Positions 1-8,787 of a stretch of 64,000 nt of DNA are shown in pieces; positions within the stretch are counted from its first letter, which is position 1; each line of letters starts with the position of its first letter. The stretch spans positions 1,509,494 through 1,573,493 of the forward strand of contig NZ_LMHS01000003.1 of the NCBI RefSeq assembly GCF_001428485.1, given 5' to 3'. The notes beneath the pieces were generated by a model. That model searched no databases. It worked only from the letters and a program-made list of their open reading frames with translations, and was not told where the DNA came from. Source of the stretch: Microbacterium sp. Root180 (GTDB taxonomy: Bacteria; Actinomycetota; Actinomycetes; Actinomycetales; Microbacteriaceae). The translations under genes and the position numbers were made by a program.

Positions 1-145
1 CGGGCCGCATCCGACTGACCGACCGGCCGTGCGCTGCAGTTCCCGTCGACCGCTGCGGCGCGCGACGCCGCGCTCGTCGGGATGTGCCGCGCCAGCCACC
101 GGGACACCGAAATCGGATCCTGGGGGTTCCGCCTAGACTCTGTCC
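1..145 (+). other. Left edge: possible tail of an upstream gene and hpt promoter
   Basis: No complete gene is visible. In many actinobacteria tilS lies just upstream of hpt, so a tilS 3' end could be here, but none of the three forward frames gives a convincing coding tail before its stop, so no call is made. The last bases contain the hexamer TAGACT at 134-139, exactly 6 nt before the hpt ATG. This fits a sigma-A -10 element driving a leaderless hpt mRNA. Confidence 0.35.
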
Positions 146-697
146 ATGCGTGCGGCCGACATCCAGAGCGAACTGACCGAGATCCTCGTCACCGAGGAGC
201 AGATCCTGGCGAAGCTCGAGGAGATCGGCGCACGCGTCGCCGTCGACTACGAGGGGAAGGACCTTCTTCTCGTGGGGGTGCTCAAGGGCGCGATCATGGT
301 GATGGCCGACTTCTCACGCACCCTGCCCAAGACCGCGCCGATGGACTGGATGGCGGTGTCATCGTACGGCGCCGGCACGAAGTCCAGCGGTGTCGTGCAG
401 ATCCGGAAGGACCTCGACACCGACCTCCACGACAAGCACGTGCTGATCGTCGAGGACATCATCGATTCCGGCCTCACCCTGAGCTGGCTCCTCGAGAACT
501 TCGAGTCGCGCGGTGCCGCCTCGATCGAGGTCTTCGCGCTGCTGCGCAAGCCGGATGCCGCCAAGGTCCAGGTCGACTGCAAGTACGTGGGATTCGACAT
601 CCCGAACGAGTTCGTCGTCGGCTACGGCCTCGACTACGACGAGAAGTACCGCAACCTGCGCGACGTCGCGGTCCTCGCGCCTCACGTCTACTCCTAG
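146..697 (+). CDS. hpt: Hypoxanthine(-guanine) phosphoribosyltransferase
   Basis: Cytosolic purine-salvage enzyme that transfers phosphoribose from PRPP to hypoxanthine or guanine to give IMP or GMP. The 183-residue protein has the usual length. The PRPP loop reads VEDIIDSGLTLSWL from about residue 102, with the paired acidic residues E103 and D104 that bind ribose hydroxyls. The flexible SSYG segment and the C-terminal base-binding region with VGYGLDYDEKYRNL are also present. The ATG at 146 lies 6 nt after TAGACT and has no Shine-Dalgarno, suggesting leaderless translation. hpt followed by ftsH and folE is a standard actinobacterial order. The next gene starts 270 bp later, so hpt is probably its own transcription unit. 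Confidence 0.96.
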   Translation: MRAADIQSELTEILVTEEQILAKLEEIGARVAVDYEGKDLLLVGVLKGAIMVMADFSRTLPKTAPMDWMAVSSYGAGTKSSGVVQIRKDLDTDLHDKHVLIVEDIIDSGLTLSWLLENFESRGAASIEVFALLRKPDAAKVQVDCKYVGFDIPNEFVVGYGLDYDEKYRNLRDVAVLAPHVYS

Positions 698-968
698 AAC
701 GACCCGCCGCGGGTTCCTCCCGGCGTCTCGCCCGACAGGGCATCCCGCGCAGCGCCGCGGCGCGACGGCGCGATTACGCCGGAGGCGTGTTTCGACACGC
801 TCGCTGGCGCTCGCTGCTCAACAACCGGTTCGGCGTCGGCTTACGCCGTCGGCGAATGCACAGTCAGCGCCTAGGAACGCCGCGATACCCTGAATCCACC
901 GTCGCCGAGGCATCCGTGCGCCCCGAGGCGGGTTCGTCGACGAAAGGGACCGGGCTCGCGCCCGCACC
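698..968. other. hpt-ftsH intergenic region with UUCG-type hairpin
   Basis: This 271-bp spacer holds no gene. At 785-800 a perfect 6-bp stem closes a TTCG loop (GCGTGT-TTCG-ACACGC). It is followed by CTCGCTGGCGCTCGCTGCTC, in which CTCGCT is repeated. Elements starting TTTCGACA and running into GCTC..CAAC are a familiar kind of short intergenic repeat in Microbacterium-like genomes (recollection, not searched). The remaining ~130 bp must contain the ftsH promoter. I could not pick a convincing -35/-10 pair. Confidence 0.45.
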
Positions 969-2975
969 ATGGACTTCAAGAAGATCACCCGCAACCCGCT
1001 CTTCTACGTCCTGCTGATCGGGGTCTTCCTCATCGTGGGGTTCTCGCTCATCTCGAGCTTGAACGGCGCGAAGCAGATCTCGACGCAGGAGGGGCTCGAA
1101 CTGCTCGGCGGAGACACCGTCGTTGAGGTGCTGAACACCGACGGCGATCAGCGCGTCGACATGAAGCTCTCCGACGAGTACGAGGGTGCGAAGGACGTGC
1201 AGTTCTACTACGTCCAGGCCCGTGCCGACGAGGTGGTCGCGGCGATCGACGCCGCCGACCCGAAGGACGGCTTCGACGATGCCGTGCCGCGCGCAACCTG
1301 GTTCGACGGGTTCATCTCGCTGCTCATCCCGATCCTGCTGCTGGGTCTGCTGTTCTGGTTCCTGCTGTCTTCGGCCCAGGGCGGGGGAAGCAAGGTCATG
1401 CAGTTCGGCAAGTCCCGGGCGAAGCTCGTGACCAAGGAGATGCCGCAGGTCACGTTCGCCGACGTCGCCGGCGCCGACGAGGCCATCGAGGAGCTCGAAG
1501 AGATCAAGGACTTCCTCAAAGACCCGGCCAGGTTCCAGGCCGTGGGCGCCCGCATCCCGAAGGGCGTGCTGCTGTACGGCCCCCCGGGAACCGGCAAGAC
1601 GCTCCTCGCCCGCGCGGTCGCCGGCGAGGCGGGCGTGCCGTTCTACTCGATCTCGGGGTCGGACTTCGTCGAGATGTTCGTCGGCGTCGGTGCGAGCCGC
1701 GTGCGCGACCTGTTCAACCAGGCGAAGGAGACCTCGCCCGCGATCATCTTCATCGACGAGATCGACGCGGTCGGCCGCCACCGCGGCGCCGGCATGGGCG
1801 GCGGGCACGACGAGCGCGAGCAGACGCTGAACCAGATGCTCGTCGAGATGGACGGCTTCGACCCGAAGGCGAACGTGATCGTGATCGCGGCGACGAACCG
1901 CCCCGACATCCTCGACCCGGCTCTGCTGCGCCCTGGACGCTTCGACCGTCAGATCGGCGTCGACGCGCCCGATCTTCGCGGCCGCCAGCGCATCCTCGAG
2001 GTGCACGGCCGCGGCAAGCCGCTGGCCGACGGTGTCGACCTCGAGGTCGTCGCCCGCAAGACACCCGGATTCACCGGAGCCGATCTCGCGAACGTCCTCA
2101 ACGAGGCCGCCCTGCTGACGGCTCGTTCGAACGCGCAGCTGATCGACAACCGCGCCCTCGACGAGGCGATCGACCGCGTGATCGCGGGTCCGCAGCGGCG
2201 CACGCGCGTGATGAAGGACAAGGAGAAGCTGATCACGGCGTACCACGAGGGCGGGCACGCCCTGGTCGCCGCCGCGATGAACCACAGCGACCCGGTGACG
2301 AAGATCACGATCCTGCCGCGTGGCAAGGCCCTGGGCTACACCATGGTGATGCCGCTCGACGACAAGTACTCCATCACCCGCAACGAGCTGCAGGACCAGC
2401 TCGCGTGGGCGATGGGCGGCCGTGTCGCAGAGGAGGTCGTGTTCCACGATCCGACCACCGGCGCCTCGAACGACATCGAGAAGGCGACGAGCATCGCCCG
2501 CCGCATGGTGACCGAGTACGGCATGACCACGGAGGTCGGACCGGTCAAGCTCGGCCAGTCCTCTGGCGAGGTCTTCATGGGCCGCGACATGGGTCATGGC
2601 CGCGATTTCTCGGAGCGGGTGGCGGAGCGCGTCGACGCGCAGGTGCGCGCACTCCTCGAGCAGGCGCACAACGAGGCGTACCACGTGATCAACGAGAACC
2701 GCGACGTGCTCGACCGGCTCGCGCTGGAGCTGCTCGAGAAGGAGACGCTGGACCACCTCGAGATCGCCGAGATCTTCGAAGACGTCACGCGCCTGCCTCC
2801 TCGGCCGCAGTGGCTCTCCAGCGAGCAGCGCCCGGTGTCGGTCCTGCCCCCCGTGCAGGTTCCTGTGCGCGGCGAGCCCGTCGGCGCGGCCGTGCAGGAA
2901 GAGGCCGAGCAGCCGGTGCCCGAGAAGGCCGCCCAGCGCCGCCCCAGCGGTCAGGCGCGTCCCGCGACCGCGTAG
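969..2975 (+). CDS. ftsH: ATP-dependent zinc metalloprotease FtsH
   Basis: Membrane-anchored AAA+ protease that extracts and degrades misfolded membrane proteins and some regulatory proteins. The 668-residue protein has two transmembrane segments (about 11-31 and 115-134) flanking a ~80-residue extracytoplasmic loop. The AAA module has Walker A GPPGTGKT at 204-211, Walker B IIFIDEID, and the pore motif [13 protein letters not shown]. The M41 zinc site is H426-E-G-G-H430; position 429 is Gly where many FtsH proteins have Ala, and the HExxH chemistry is intact. The C-terminal ~50 residues are an Ala/Pro/Glu-rich tail, typical of actinobacterial FtsH. Its stop codon TAG is also the first three bases of the hexamer TAGGCT that precedes folE. 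Confidence 0.97.
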   Translation: MDFKKITRNPLFYVLLIGVFLIVGFSLISSLNGAKQISTQEGLELLGGDTVVEVLNTDGDQRVDMKLSDEYEGAKDVQFYYVQARADEVVAAIDAADPKDGFDDAVPRATWFDGFISLLIPILLLGLLFWFLLSSAQGGGSKVMQFGKSRAKLVTKEMPQVTFADVAGADEAIEELEEIKDFLKDPARFQAVGARIPKGVLLYGPPGTGKTLLARAVAGEAGVPFYSISGSDFVEMFVGVGASRVRDLFNQAKETSPAIIFIDEIDAVGRHRGAGMGGGHDEREQTLNQMLVEMDGFDPKANVIVIAATNRPDILDPALLRPGRFDRQIGVDAPDLRGRQRILEVHGRGKPLADGVDLEVVARKTPGFTGADLANVLNEAALLTARSNAQLIDNRALDEAIDRVIAGPQRRTRVMKDKEKLITAYHEGGHALVAAAMNHSDPVTKITILPRGKALGYTMVMPLDDKYSITRNELQDQLAWAMGGRVAEEVVFHDPTTGASNDIEKATSIARRMVTEYGMTTEVGPVKLGQSSGEVFMGRDMGHGRDFSERVAERVDAQVRALLEQAHNEAYHVINENRDVLDRLALELLEKETLDHLEIAEIFEDVTRLPPRPQWLSSEQRPVSVLPPVQVPVRGEPVGAAVQEEAEQPVPEKAAQRRPSGQARPATA

Positions 2976-2984
2976 GCTCGGCCC

Positions 2985-3587
2985 GTGGCCGTCGATCGTG
3001 AGCGCGTGGCCGCGCTCGTGCGTGAACTGCTCGAGGCGATCGGTGAGGATCCCGACCGCCCCGGTCTGCGTCTGACCCCCGGGCGCGTCGCCGACGCCTA
3101 CGCCGAGTTCTTCTCGGGTGTGGGCGCGGATGCCTCGGCTCCGCTCGCGCACACCATCTCGGTGGCGCGCGGCCCCGCCCCCGACACGCTGCCCTCCGGT
3201 GCCGTCATGCTGCGCGACATCCGCTTCCGCTCCGTGTGCGAGCACCACCTGCTTCCGTTCCGGGGCCACGCGCACATCGCGTACCTCCCCGGCGAGCAGG
3301 TCGTCGGCCTCGGCGCGCTGCCGAAGGTCGTCGACGTGCTCTCGTCGCGCCCGCAGGTGCAGGAGCGGCTCGGAGAGCAGATCGCGGATGTGATCGCGGC
3401 ATCCCTCGACACCCGCGGTGTCCTCGTCGTCCTCGACGCGTCTCACGAGTGCGTCACGATGCGCAGCGGACAGCAGTCGGATGCCTCGACCGTGACGATC
3501 GCCGCACGCGGCGAGCTCGCCGATCCGGTGGCGCGGGCCGAGCTGATCGCCCTCCTGTCGGGCGGTCACGGCGGAGGGCGCGAATGA
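2985..3587 (+). CDS. folE: GTP cyclohydrolase I
   Basis: Converts GTP to 7,8-dihydroneopterin triphosphate, the first step of tetrahydrofolate synthesis. The 200-residue protein carries the zinc site motif CEHHLLPF with C85, H87 and H88, and the second zinc cysteine C156 in SHECVTMRSGQQ. The GTP-binding GLGALPKVVDVLSSRPQVQERL segment lies between them. The start is GTG at 2985, 6 nt after TAGGCT (2973-2978), so a leaderless transcript may start here besides read-through from ftsH. The stop overlaps the folP start by ATGA. First gene of a tightly coupled folate run (folE-folP-folB-folK). Confidence 0.96.
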   Translation: MAVDRERVAALVRELLEAIGEDPDRPGLRLTPGRVADAYAEFFSGVGADASAPLAHTISVARGPAPDTLPSGAVMLRDIRFRSVCEHHLLPFRGHAHIAYLPGEQVVGLGALPKVVDVLSSRPQVQERLGEQIADVIAASLDTRGVLVVLDASHECVTMRSGQQSDASTVTIAARGELADPVARAELIALLSGGHGGGRE

Positions 3588-4429
3588 CGCTCGTGATGGG
3601 CATCGTCAACGTCACGCCCGACTCGTTCAGCGATGGCGGGCGGTACCTGGATGCCGGGGCCGCCGTCTCGCACGGGCTGTCGCTGCGCGCGCAGGGCGCC
3701 GACATCCTCGACGTGGGAGGGGAGTCGACGCGGCCCGGCGCCGAGCGGGTCGAGCCCGCCGTCGAGCGGGATCGCGTCGTGCCGGTCGTGCGCGCCCTCG
3801 CCGAGGCGGGAGTCGTGGTCAGCATCGACACGATGAACGCGACCACGGCGCTCGCGGCCGTCGAGGCCGGGGCGCGGATCGTCAACGACGTCTCCGGCGG
3901 GCTGGCCGATCCCGAGCTTCTGGCGGCCGTCGCGCCGACCGGCGCCGACGTCGTCCTCGGTCACTGGCGCGGGCCGTCGGCCGACATGTACGCGCAGGCC
4001 GAGTACGGCGACGTGGTCGCCGAGGTCCTCGGCGAGCTCGCACGGCGGATCGAGGCGGCTGCGGCCGCGGGCATCGCACCGTCGCGGGTGATCCTCGACC
4101 CGGGGATCGGGTTCGGCAAGCGGGGCGATCAGAACTGGGCGGCGCTGCGGGGAACGACGCGTCTGGCGGGTCTGGGGTCGCGCGTGCTGATCGGCACGAG
4201 CCGCAAGCGCTTCCTCGCGGAGACACTGACGGCCGAGGCCGGCGCCGAGTACACGGATGTCGGAGAGGATCGACTCGACCTCGGCACGGCCGTCACGAGC
4301 GTCCTCGCGGCGCACGCCGGAGCGTGGGGCGTCCGCGTTCACGATGTCGCTGCGACGGTCGACGCGCTGCGGGTCGCACGGGCTTGGGAGGGGGAGAGCC
4401 GATGGGCGTCGCCGACGAGATCACGCTGA
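3584..4429 (+). CDS. folP: Dihydropteroate synthase
   Basis: Condenses 6-hydroxymethyl-dihydropterin pyrophosphate with p-aminobenzoate to form dihydropteroate; the target of sulfonamides. The 281-residue protein starts at the ATG overlapping the folE stop and opens with MGIVNVTPDSFSDGG, the classical DHPS signature 1. Signature 2 is ADILDVGGESTRPGA. IVNDVSGG, the VILDPGIGFGK pterin-binding motif and the C-terminal KRF segment GTSRKRFL follow. The 3' end runs 28 nt into folB in another frame, giving a longer C-terminus (RWASPTRSR) than usual. The conserved core is intact. Confidence 0.96.
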   Translation: MTLVMGIVNVTPDSFSDGGRYLDAGAAVSHGLSLRAQGADILDVGGESTRPGAERVEPAVERDRVVPVVRALAEAGVVVSIDTMNATTALAAVEAGARIVNDVSGGLADPELLAAVAPTGADVVLGHWRGPSADMYAQAEYGDVVAEVLGELARRIEAAAAAGIAPSRVILDPGIGFGKRGDQNWAALRGTTRLAGLGSRVLIGTSRKRFLAETLTAEAGAEYTDVGEDRLDLGTAVTSVLAAHAGAWGVRVHDVAATVDALRVARAWEGESRWASPTRSR

Positions 4430-4776
4430 CGGGGCTGCGGGTCTTCGGCCGCCACGGTGTGTACGACGAGGAGCGCCGCGACGGCCAGGACTTCGTCGTC
4501 GATGTGACGCTGCGCCTCGACACCCGCCCTGCGGCCGCGAGCGACGATGTCGCCGACACGGTGCACTATGGCGAGATGGCCGAGCAGATCGCCGCGATCG
4601 TCGGCGGTGAGCCCGTCGATCTGCTCGAGACGCTCGCCGCGCGCATCGCCGAGCACCTGCTCGGGTACGAGCTGGTCGACGGCGTGCGCGTCACGGTCCA
4701 CAAGCCTCAGGCACCCATCCCGCTCTCCTTCGCCGACGTGTCGGTGACGATCGAGCGCGGGCGAGGCGGCCGATGA
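4402..4776 (+). CDS. folB: Dihydroneopterin aldolase
   Basis: Cleaves 7,8-dihydroneopterin to 6-hydroxymethyl-7,8-dihydropterin and glycolaldehyde. The 124-residue product begins MGVADEITLTGLRVFGRHGVYDEER. The FGRHGVYDEER segment is the family signature with the substrate-contacting glutamate pair. ETLAARIAEHLL and VTVHKPQAPI close the usual tunnel-fold subunit. The start lies inside the end of folP after GGGAGAG, a plausible ribosome site. The stop overlaps folK by ATGA. Confidence 0.95.
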   Translation: MGVADEITLTGLRVFGRHGVYDEERRDGQDFVVDVTLRLDTRPAAASDDVADTVHYGEMAEQIAAIVGGEPVDLLETLAARIAEHLLGYELVDGVRVTVHKPQAPIPLSFADVSVTIERGRGGR

Positions 4777-5306
4777 ACCGGCGTCTCGCGCAGGGCTTCC
4801 AGGGCGACATGGTGCCCTCGCGTCATGCCCCGGTCGAGGCCGTGGTGGCGCTCGGAGCGAACCTCGGCGACCGCGCCGAGACCCTCGCGGCGGCGATCGA
4901 CGAGCTCCGCCGGCTGCCGCTGGTCGACGACGTGCGGGCGTCCGAGCCCGTCGAGTCCGTTGCGGTGACGCTCGAGGGACCGGATGCCGCGGCCCCGGCC
5001 TATCTCAACGCGGTCGCGATCCTCACGACGCGGCTCGGCCCGTCGGTGCTGCTCGGGTACCTCCACGCGATCGAGGAGCGCCACGGCCGCGAACGCCGCG
5101 TGCGGTGGGGCGATCGCACGCTCGACCTCGACCTCATCACCTACGCCGATCTCACGAGCGAGGCCCCGGCGCTGCTTCTTCCCCACCCGCGCGCCGCCGA
5201 GCGCGACTTCGTGCTGGCGCCATGGCTGTCGCTCGACCCTGACGCGAGCCTGCCCGGTGTGGGGCGTGCGGATGCCGCGCTGGCCTGGCTCGAGGACGCC
5301 GGATGA
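4773..5306 (+). CDS. folK: 2-amino-4-hydroxy-6-hydroxymethyldihydropteridine pyrophosphokinase
   Basis: Transfers pyrophosphate from ATP to 6-hydroxymethyl-dihydropterin, supplying the FolP substrate. The 177-residue protein shows VVALGANLGDRAETL at the N-terminus and ERHGRERRVRWGDRTLDLDLITY (quoted in part), the HPPK signature with the two Mg-binding aspartates in LDLDLI. LPHPRAAERDFVLAPW follows. About 20 residues precede the conserved VVALGANLGDR, so a later start at residue 13 (MVPSRHA) is possible. The annotated ATG makes the ATGA overlap with folB and is preferred. Confidence 0.95.
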   Translation: MNRRLAQGFQGDMVPSRHAPVEAVVALGANLGDRAETLAAAIDELRRLPLVDDVRASEPVESVAVTLEGPDAAAPAYLNAVAILTTRLGPSVLLGYLHAIEERHGRERRVRWGDRTLDLDLITYADLTSEAPALLLPHPRAAERDFVLAPWLSLDPDASLPGVGRADAALAWLEDAG

Positions 5307-5800
5307 GGCGCACCAGTGCGGGGGTCCTCGTCGTCGCCGCGGCGCTGGGCGTGGCCGCCGGCTTCCTGCTCGACCAGGTGCTCACCGCTGCGGGCCGGCC
5401 CACCTTCACTCCCGCAGTGACGCTGCCGATCCTCCTCGTGCTCCTCGGCGCGGTGATCGTCGCGCTCGCCGTGCCGATCCGGCGAGCGACGCGCGGGCAG
5501 GGCACGTCCTCGGTCAACCCGTTCCGCGCGCTCCGGGTCGCGATGCTCGCGAAGGCGTCCAGCATCCTCGGGGCCGCGCTGGGAGGCCTCGCTCTCGGAC
5601 TGCTCGTCTTCCTCGCGACCCGACCCGTCACACCCTCGCTAGGCTCGATGGGGACGGTGATCGCGACCGCCGTCTGCGCGGCGCTGCTGGTGGTCGCAGG
5701 TCTCGTCGCGGAGCACCTGTGCACGATCCGGAAGGACGACGATGACGAACAGCCCGGAGGCGACGACCCCGGACTCGAGCCCCGCATCCACGGCCACTGA
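5303..5800 (+). CDS. DUF3180 family membrane protein
   Basis: Four-helix membrane protein of 165 residues of the DUF3180 type that follows folK in many actinobacteria. Hydrophobic segments lie at about 7-24, 36-55, 80-104 and 114-136. A charged cytosolic tail rich in Asp follows. The function is unknown; position suggests co-expression with folate genes rather than a proven role in them. ATG overlaps the folK stop (ATGA). Its last 59 nt overlap the start of the next gene, an unusually long overlap that makes the poorly conserved acidic tail double-coding. Confidence 0.85.
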   Translation: MRRTSAGVLVVAAALGVAAGFLLDQVLTAAGRPTFTPAVTLPILLVLLGAVIVALAVPIRRATRGQGTSSVNPFRALRVAMLAKASSILGAALGGLALGLLVFLATRPVTPSLGSMGTVIATAVCAALLVVAGLVAEHLCTIRKDDDDEQPGGDDPGLEPRIHGH

Positions 5801-6326
5801 GCCGTCAGGGGCCACGTTCGAGAGCCTCGCCGAGCCGCGGTCGGACAACCGCCTCGCGCTCGAGTCGGGCGTGTGGCATCAGATCTCGCCGAAGTACGTG
5901 CGGGTGCAGTTCATCTCCACGGGATCGTTCCTGCTGATCGTCGTCGCCGCGACGCTCGTCCTGGCGCTGGTCCTGCATCAGCCCTGGGCGTGGATCCCCG
6001 GCGGCATCCTCACAGTGATCATGGTCTGGACCCTGGCGATCCTGCCGCGGCAGGCCCGCTCGATCGGGTATCAGCTCCGCGACGACGACCTCGTGTTCCG
6101 CCGCGGCATCCTGTGGCAGCGCTTCGTCGCGGTGCCGTACGGGCGCATGCAGCTCGTCGACATCACCCACGGCCCCCTCGACCGCGGGTTCGGGATCGCG
6201 CAGCTCAAGTTCGTGACGGCCGCGGCCTCGACCGGCGTCGTGATCCCCGGTCTCGAGCAGCAGACGGCCGAGACCCTGCGCGACCATCTCGTCGCGGTCG
6301 CGGAGAGCCGGCGCACGGGCCTATGA
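5742..6326 (+). CDS. PH-domain (bPH_2/YdbS-like) membrane protein
   Basis: A 194-residue protein with a disordered Ser/Thr/Pro-rich N-terminus (about 1-45), two adjacent transmembrane helices (about 60-82 and 86-104) and a bacterial PH domain (about 110-180). The PH domain shows QLRDDDLVFRRGILWQRFVAVPYGRMQLVDI and GFGIAQLKFVTAAAS (quoted in parts), typical of YdbS-type proteins. Such proteins usually come in pairs with a larger multi-PH membrane protein, as here. Role unknown; a membrane-stress or lipid-surface scaffold is often proposed. The start overlaps the preceding gene by 59 nt and the stop overlaps the next start (ATGA). Confidence 0.88.
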   Translation: MTNSPEATTPDSSPASTATEPSGATFESLAEPRSDNRLALESGVWHQISPKYVRVQFISTGSFLLIVVAATLVLALVLHQPWAWIPGGILTVIMVWTLAILPRQARSIGYQLRDDDLVFRRGILWQRFVAVPYGRMQLVDITHGPLDRGFGIAQLKFVTAAASTGVVIPGLEQQTAETLRDHLVAVAESRRTGL

Positions 6327-8077
6327 CCGATCCCGTTCCTTCGCCCGACGCCCCGCCCCGCGGGCTCGTGCGCTCGCCGCTCAGCGACGGCGAGTGGCAT
6401 CGCCTGCACCCGCTGACGCCGCTGCTGCGCGGCGGACTGTTCCTCATCGTCATCGTCGGCATCGTCGTCGCGAATCTGCGCGACCGGCTGCTGGTGATCT
6501 TCCTGCCGTGGCTCGCGCCCGACCTCGGCGGCGACTTCGACGAGGAGCTGTCCGAGTGGGAGGGCTCCGGAGGCGACCCGATCGACTTCATCATCGCGAA
6601 CAACCTCTACCTGGTGGCCGCGCTCGCGGTGCTCGGGGTGCTCGTCATCCTCATCGCGGTGTTCTACATGTCGTGGCGGTTCCACACGTTCCGCATCACC
6701 GACGACGACGTCGAGGTGCGCAGCGGCATCCTGTTCCGCACGCAGCGCCGCGCGCCCCTCGATCGGGTGCAGGGCGTCAACCTCACGCGGCCGATGATCG
6801 CCCGGCTGCTCGGCATGGCGAAGCTCGAGGTGGTCGGCGCGGGTGCCGACGCGAACGTGAAGCTCGAGTACCTCTCGACGTCCAACGCCGAGGCGGTCCG
6901 CGCCGACATCCTCCGGCTCGCTTCGGGAAGGCGACTGGCGGATGCTGCCGCCGCCGCGCCGTCTCCCGGTTCGAGCCCGCGGCCGGACGGCCGGCTGTCC
7001 GCGCTGAGCCAGACCGTCGGGCGCGAGATCACCGGGCTCATCGAGGGTCCGGAGGCACCCGTCGACGTGCCCGAGTCCGTCGTGAACATCCCGTTCGGCC
7101 GGCTCGTGGCATCCCACGTCGTCAGCATGTCGACCATCGCCCTCATCGCGGCCGCCGTCGCGGTCGGGATCGGCGTCTCGCTGGGCGTGACGTGGCTGCT
7201 GTTCGCGATGGTCCCGACGCTCATCGGATTCGGGGCGTACTGGGTGCGCTCGATCGTGCGTTCACTGCGCTACTCGATCGCTCCGACCCCCGACGGGGTG
7301 CGGATCACGTTCGGCCTGCTCACGACCGTGACCGAGATCGTGCCGCCCGGTCGCGTCCACGCCCTCGAGGTGACGCAGCCGATCCTCTGGCGCCCCGCCG
7401 GCTGGTGGATGATCCGGATCAATCGGCTGACCGGGCGCAGCGCCGGCGACACCTCGACGGACCAGTTCACGACGGTGCTCCCCGTCGGCACGGCGGCCGA
7501 CGTCGAGCGCGTGCTGCGCCTGCTGCAGCCGCACGTTCCCGAGGCCGAATGGCCGCTCATCGTGCAGGAGGGTGTTCTCGGCCCCGGCGAGACCGACAGC
7601 TTCACGAACACTCCTCGCCGCGCGTGGTGGATCCGGCCGCTGTCGTTCCGTCGCAACGGATTCCGCCTCACCGGCGATCTGCTGCTGCTGCGGCGCGGTG
7701 TCATCTGGCGCAAGCTCGCGATCCTCCCTCTCCCGCGCCTGCAGAGCCTCGGCCTGCACCAGGGGCCGTTGGATCGGATGTCGCGCGTCGCGACCCTGCG
7801 CGCGCACGTCGTCACCGGCCCCGTGTACGCCAACCTCTCCGCGATCGATCGGGACAGTGCGCTCGCGCTCTTCGCCGATGCGTCCGGTGCGGCCGTGCTC
7901 GCGGCATCCGGCGATCGCTCGCATCGATGGGCCGAGGAGTCGCCGGTCGGCGGGGGATCGCCCGCACCCGTCGGATCCGCGCTGGATGCCGTCGGCGCCG
8001 TGCCGGGTACGGCGGGCGCCGTGCCGGGTGCGGCGGACGAGGCCTCTCCTCCCGTGGCGCCCGAGGAGCGCGCATGA
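6323..8077 (+). CDS. PH-domain (YdbT-like) membrane protein with repeated PH domains
   Basis: A 584-residue partner of the preceding protein. It contains three copies of the bacterial PH fold. The first has ITDDDVEVRSGILFRTQRRAPLDRVQGVNL, the second VRITFGLLTTVTEIVPPGRVHALEV and the third LTGDLLLLRRGVIWRKLAILPLPRLQSL (each quoted in part). Paired transmembrane helices precede the first and second copies (about 38-55 and 92-113, then 270-310). The C-terminal ~50 residues are an Ala/Gly/Pro-rich tail with a short GAVPG repeat. Overlaps neighbours at both ends (ATGA), so it is translationally coupled to the PH protein before it and the DUF2520 gene after it. Confidence 0.9.
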   Translation: MTDPVPSPDAPPRGLVRSPLSDGEWHRLHPLTPLLRGGLFLIVIVGIVVANLRDRLLVIFLPWLAPDLGGDFDEELSEWEGSGGDPIDFIIANNLYLVAALAVLGVLVILIAVFYMSWRFHTFRITDDDVEVRSGILFRTQRRAPLDRVQGVNLTRPMIARLLGMAKLEVVGAGADANVKLEYLSTSNAEAVRADILRLASGRRLADAAAAAPSPGSSPRPDGRLSALSQTVGREITGLIEGPEAPVDVPESVVNIPFGRLVASHVVSMSTIALIAAAVAVGIGVSLGVTWLLFAMVPTLIGFGAYWVRSIVRSLRYSIAPTPDGVRITFGLLTTVTEIVPPGRVHALEVTQPILWRPAGWWMIRINRLTGRSAGDTSTDQFTTVLPVGTAADVERVLRLLQPHVPEAEWPLIVQEGVLGPGETDSFTNTPRRAWWIRPLSFRRNGFRLTGDLLLLRRGVIWRKLAILPLPRLQSLGLHQGPLDRMSRVATLRAHVVTGPVYANLSAIDRDSALALFADASGAAVLAASGDRSHRWAEESPVGGGSPAPVGSALDAVGAVPGTAGAVPGAADEASPPVAPEERA

Positions 8078-8787
8078 ACCGGGACGGACGTCTCGGCGTC
8101 GGGATCATCGGTGCAGGCAAGGTCGGCCCGGTCCTCGGGGCGGCACTGGGCGGCGCGGGCCATGCGGTCGTGGGCATCACCGCGGGCTCCGATACGGAGC
8201 GCGTGGAGGCGATCCTTCCCGGTGTGCCCACGCTCGATCCGGCCGAGGTGCTGCGGCGCAGCGAGCTGGTGGTCGTGGCGGTTCCGCACGACCAGCTGGA
8301 GGGGCTCGTCGCCGGGCTCGCCCTGCTGGATGCGTGGCAGCCGGGCCAGCTGGTGCTGCACACCGATCCCGCGTACGGCACGGGCGTGCTCGCGCCCGCG
8401 ATGGCGCAGGGCGCGATTCCCCTGGCGGTGCACCCGGCGCTCGTGTTCACGGGGACGTCGATGGATCTGCGCCAGCTCGCGACCGCGTACGCGGCGGTCA
8501 CTGCGCCGGCTCCCGTTCTTCCGATCGCGCAGGCGCTCGCCGTCGAGCTGGGCTGCGAGCCCGTGGTGATCGCAGAGGAGGATCGCGCGACGTATGCCGA
8601 GGCGGTCGGCGCGGCGACGGAGTTCTCGCGCTCGATCGTGCGGCAGTCGGCGGGCCTGCTGGCCGCGGCGGGGGTGCCGAACCCCGGGGCGTATCTGTCG
8701 GCGCTGGTGCACTCCACGATCGACCACGCGCTCGCCGAAGCGGGGTCCGGTCCCCCGAGCGATCCCCCCGCTACGATCAACGGATGA
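8074..8787 (+). CDS. Rossmann-like and DUF2520 domain-containing oxidoreductase
   Basis: A 237-residue protein with an N-terminal NAD(P)-binding Rossmann motif GIIGAGKVGPVLGAALGGAGH and a C-terminal helical DUF2520 domain (from about residue 130). The architecture resembles ketopantoate and pyrroline-5-carboxylate reductases. It is regularly found next to panC in actinobacteria, so a part in pantothenate supply (reduction of ketopantoate) has been suggested for the family. No substrate can be read from the sequence. ATGA overlaps on both sides place it in one translational chain with panC. Confidence 0.88.
   Translation: MNRDGRLGVGIIGAGKVGPVLGAALGGAGHAVVGITAGSDTERVEAILPGVPTLDPAEVLRRSELVVVAVPHDQLEGLVAGLALLDAWQPGQLVLHTDPAYGTGVLAPAMAQGAIPLAVHPALVFTGTSMDLRQLATAYAAVTAPAPVLPIAQALAVELGCEPVVIAEEDRATYAEAVGAATEFSRSIVRQSAGLLAAAGVPNPGAYLSALVHSTIDHALAEAGSGPPSDPPATING

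Noticed and set aside
864..3569. 901-codon minus-strand open frame opposite ftsH and folE
   Set aside because: High GC leaves antisense frames open. The translation is Arg/Leu/Asp-rich low complexity with no motif, and the plus strand holds well-marked genes.
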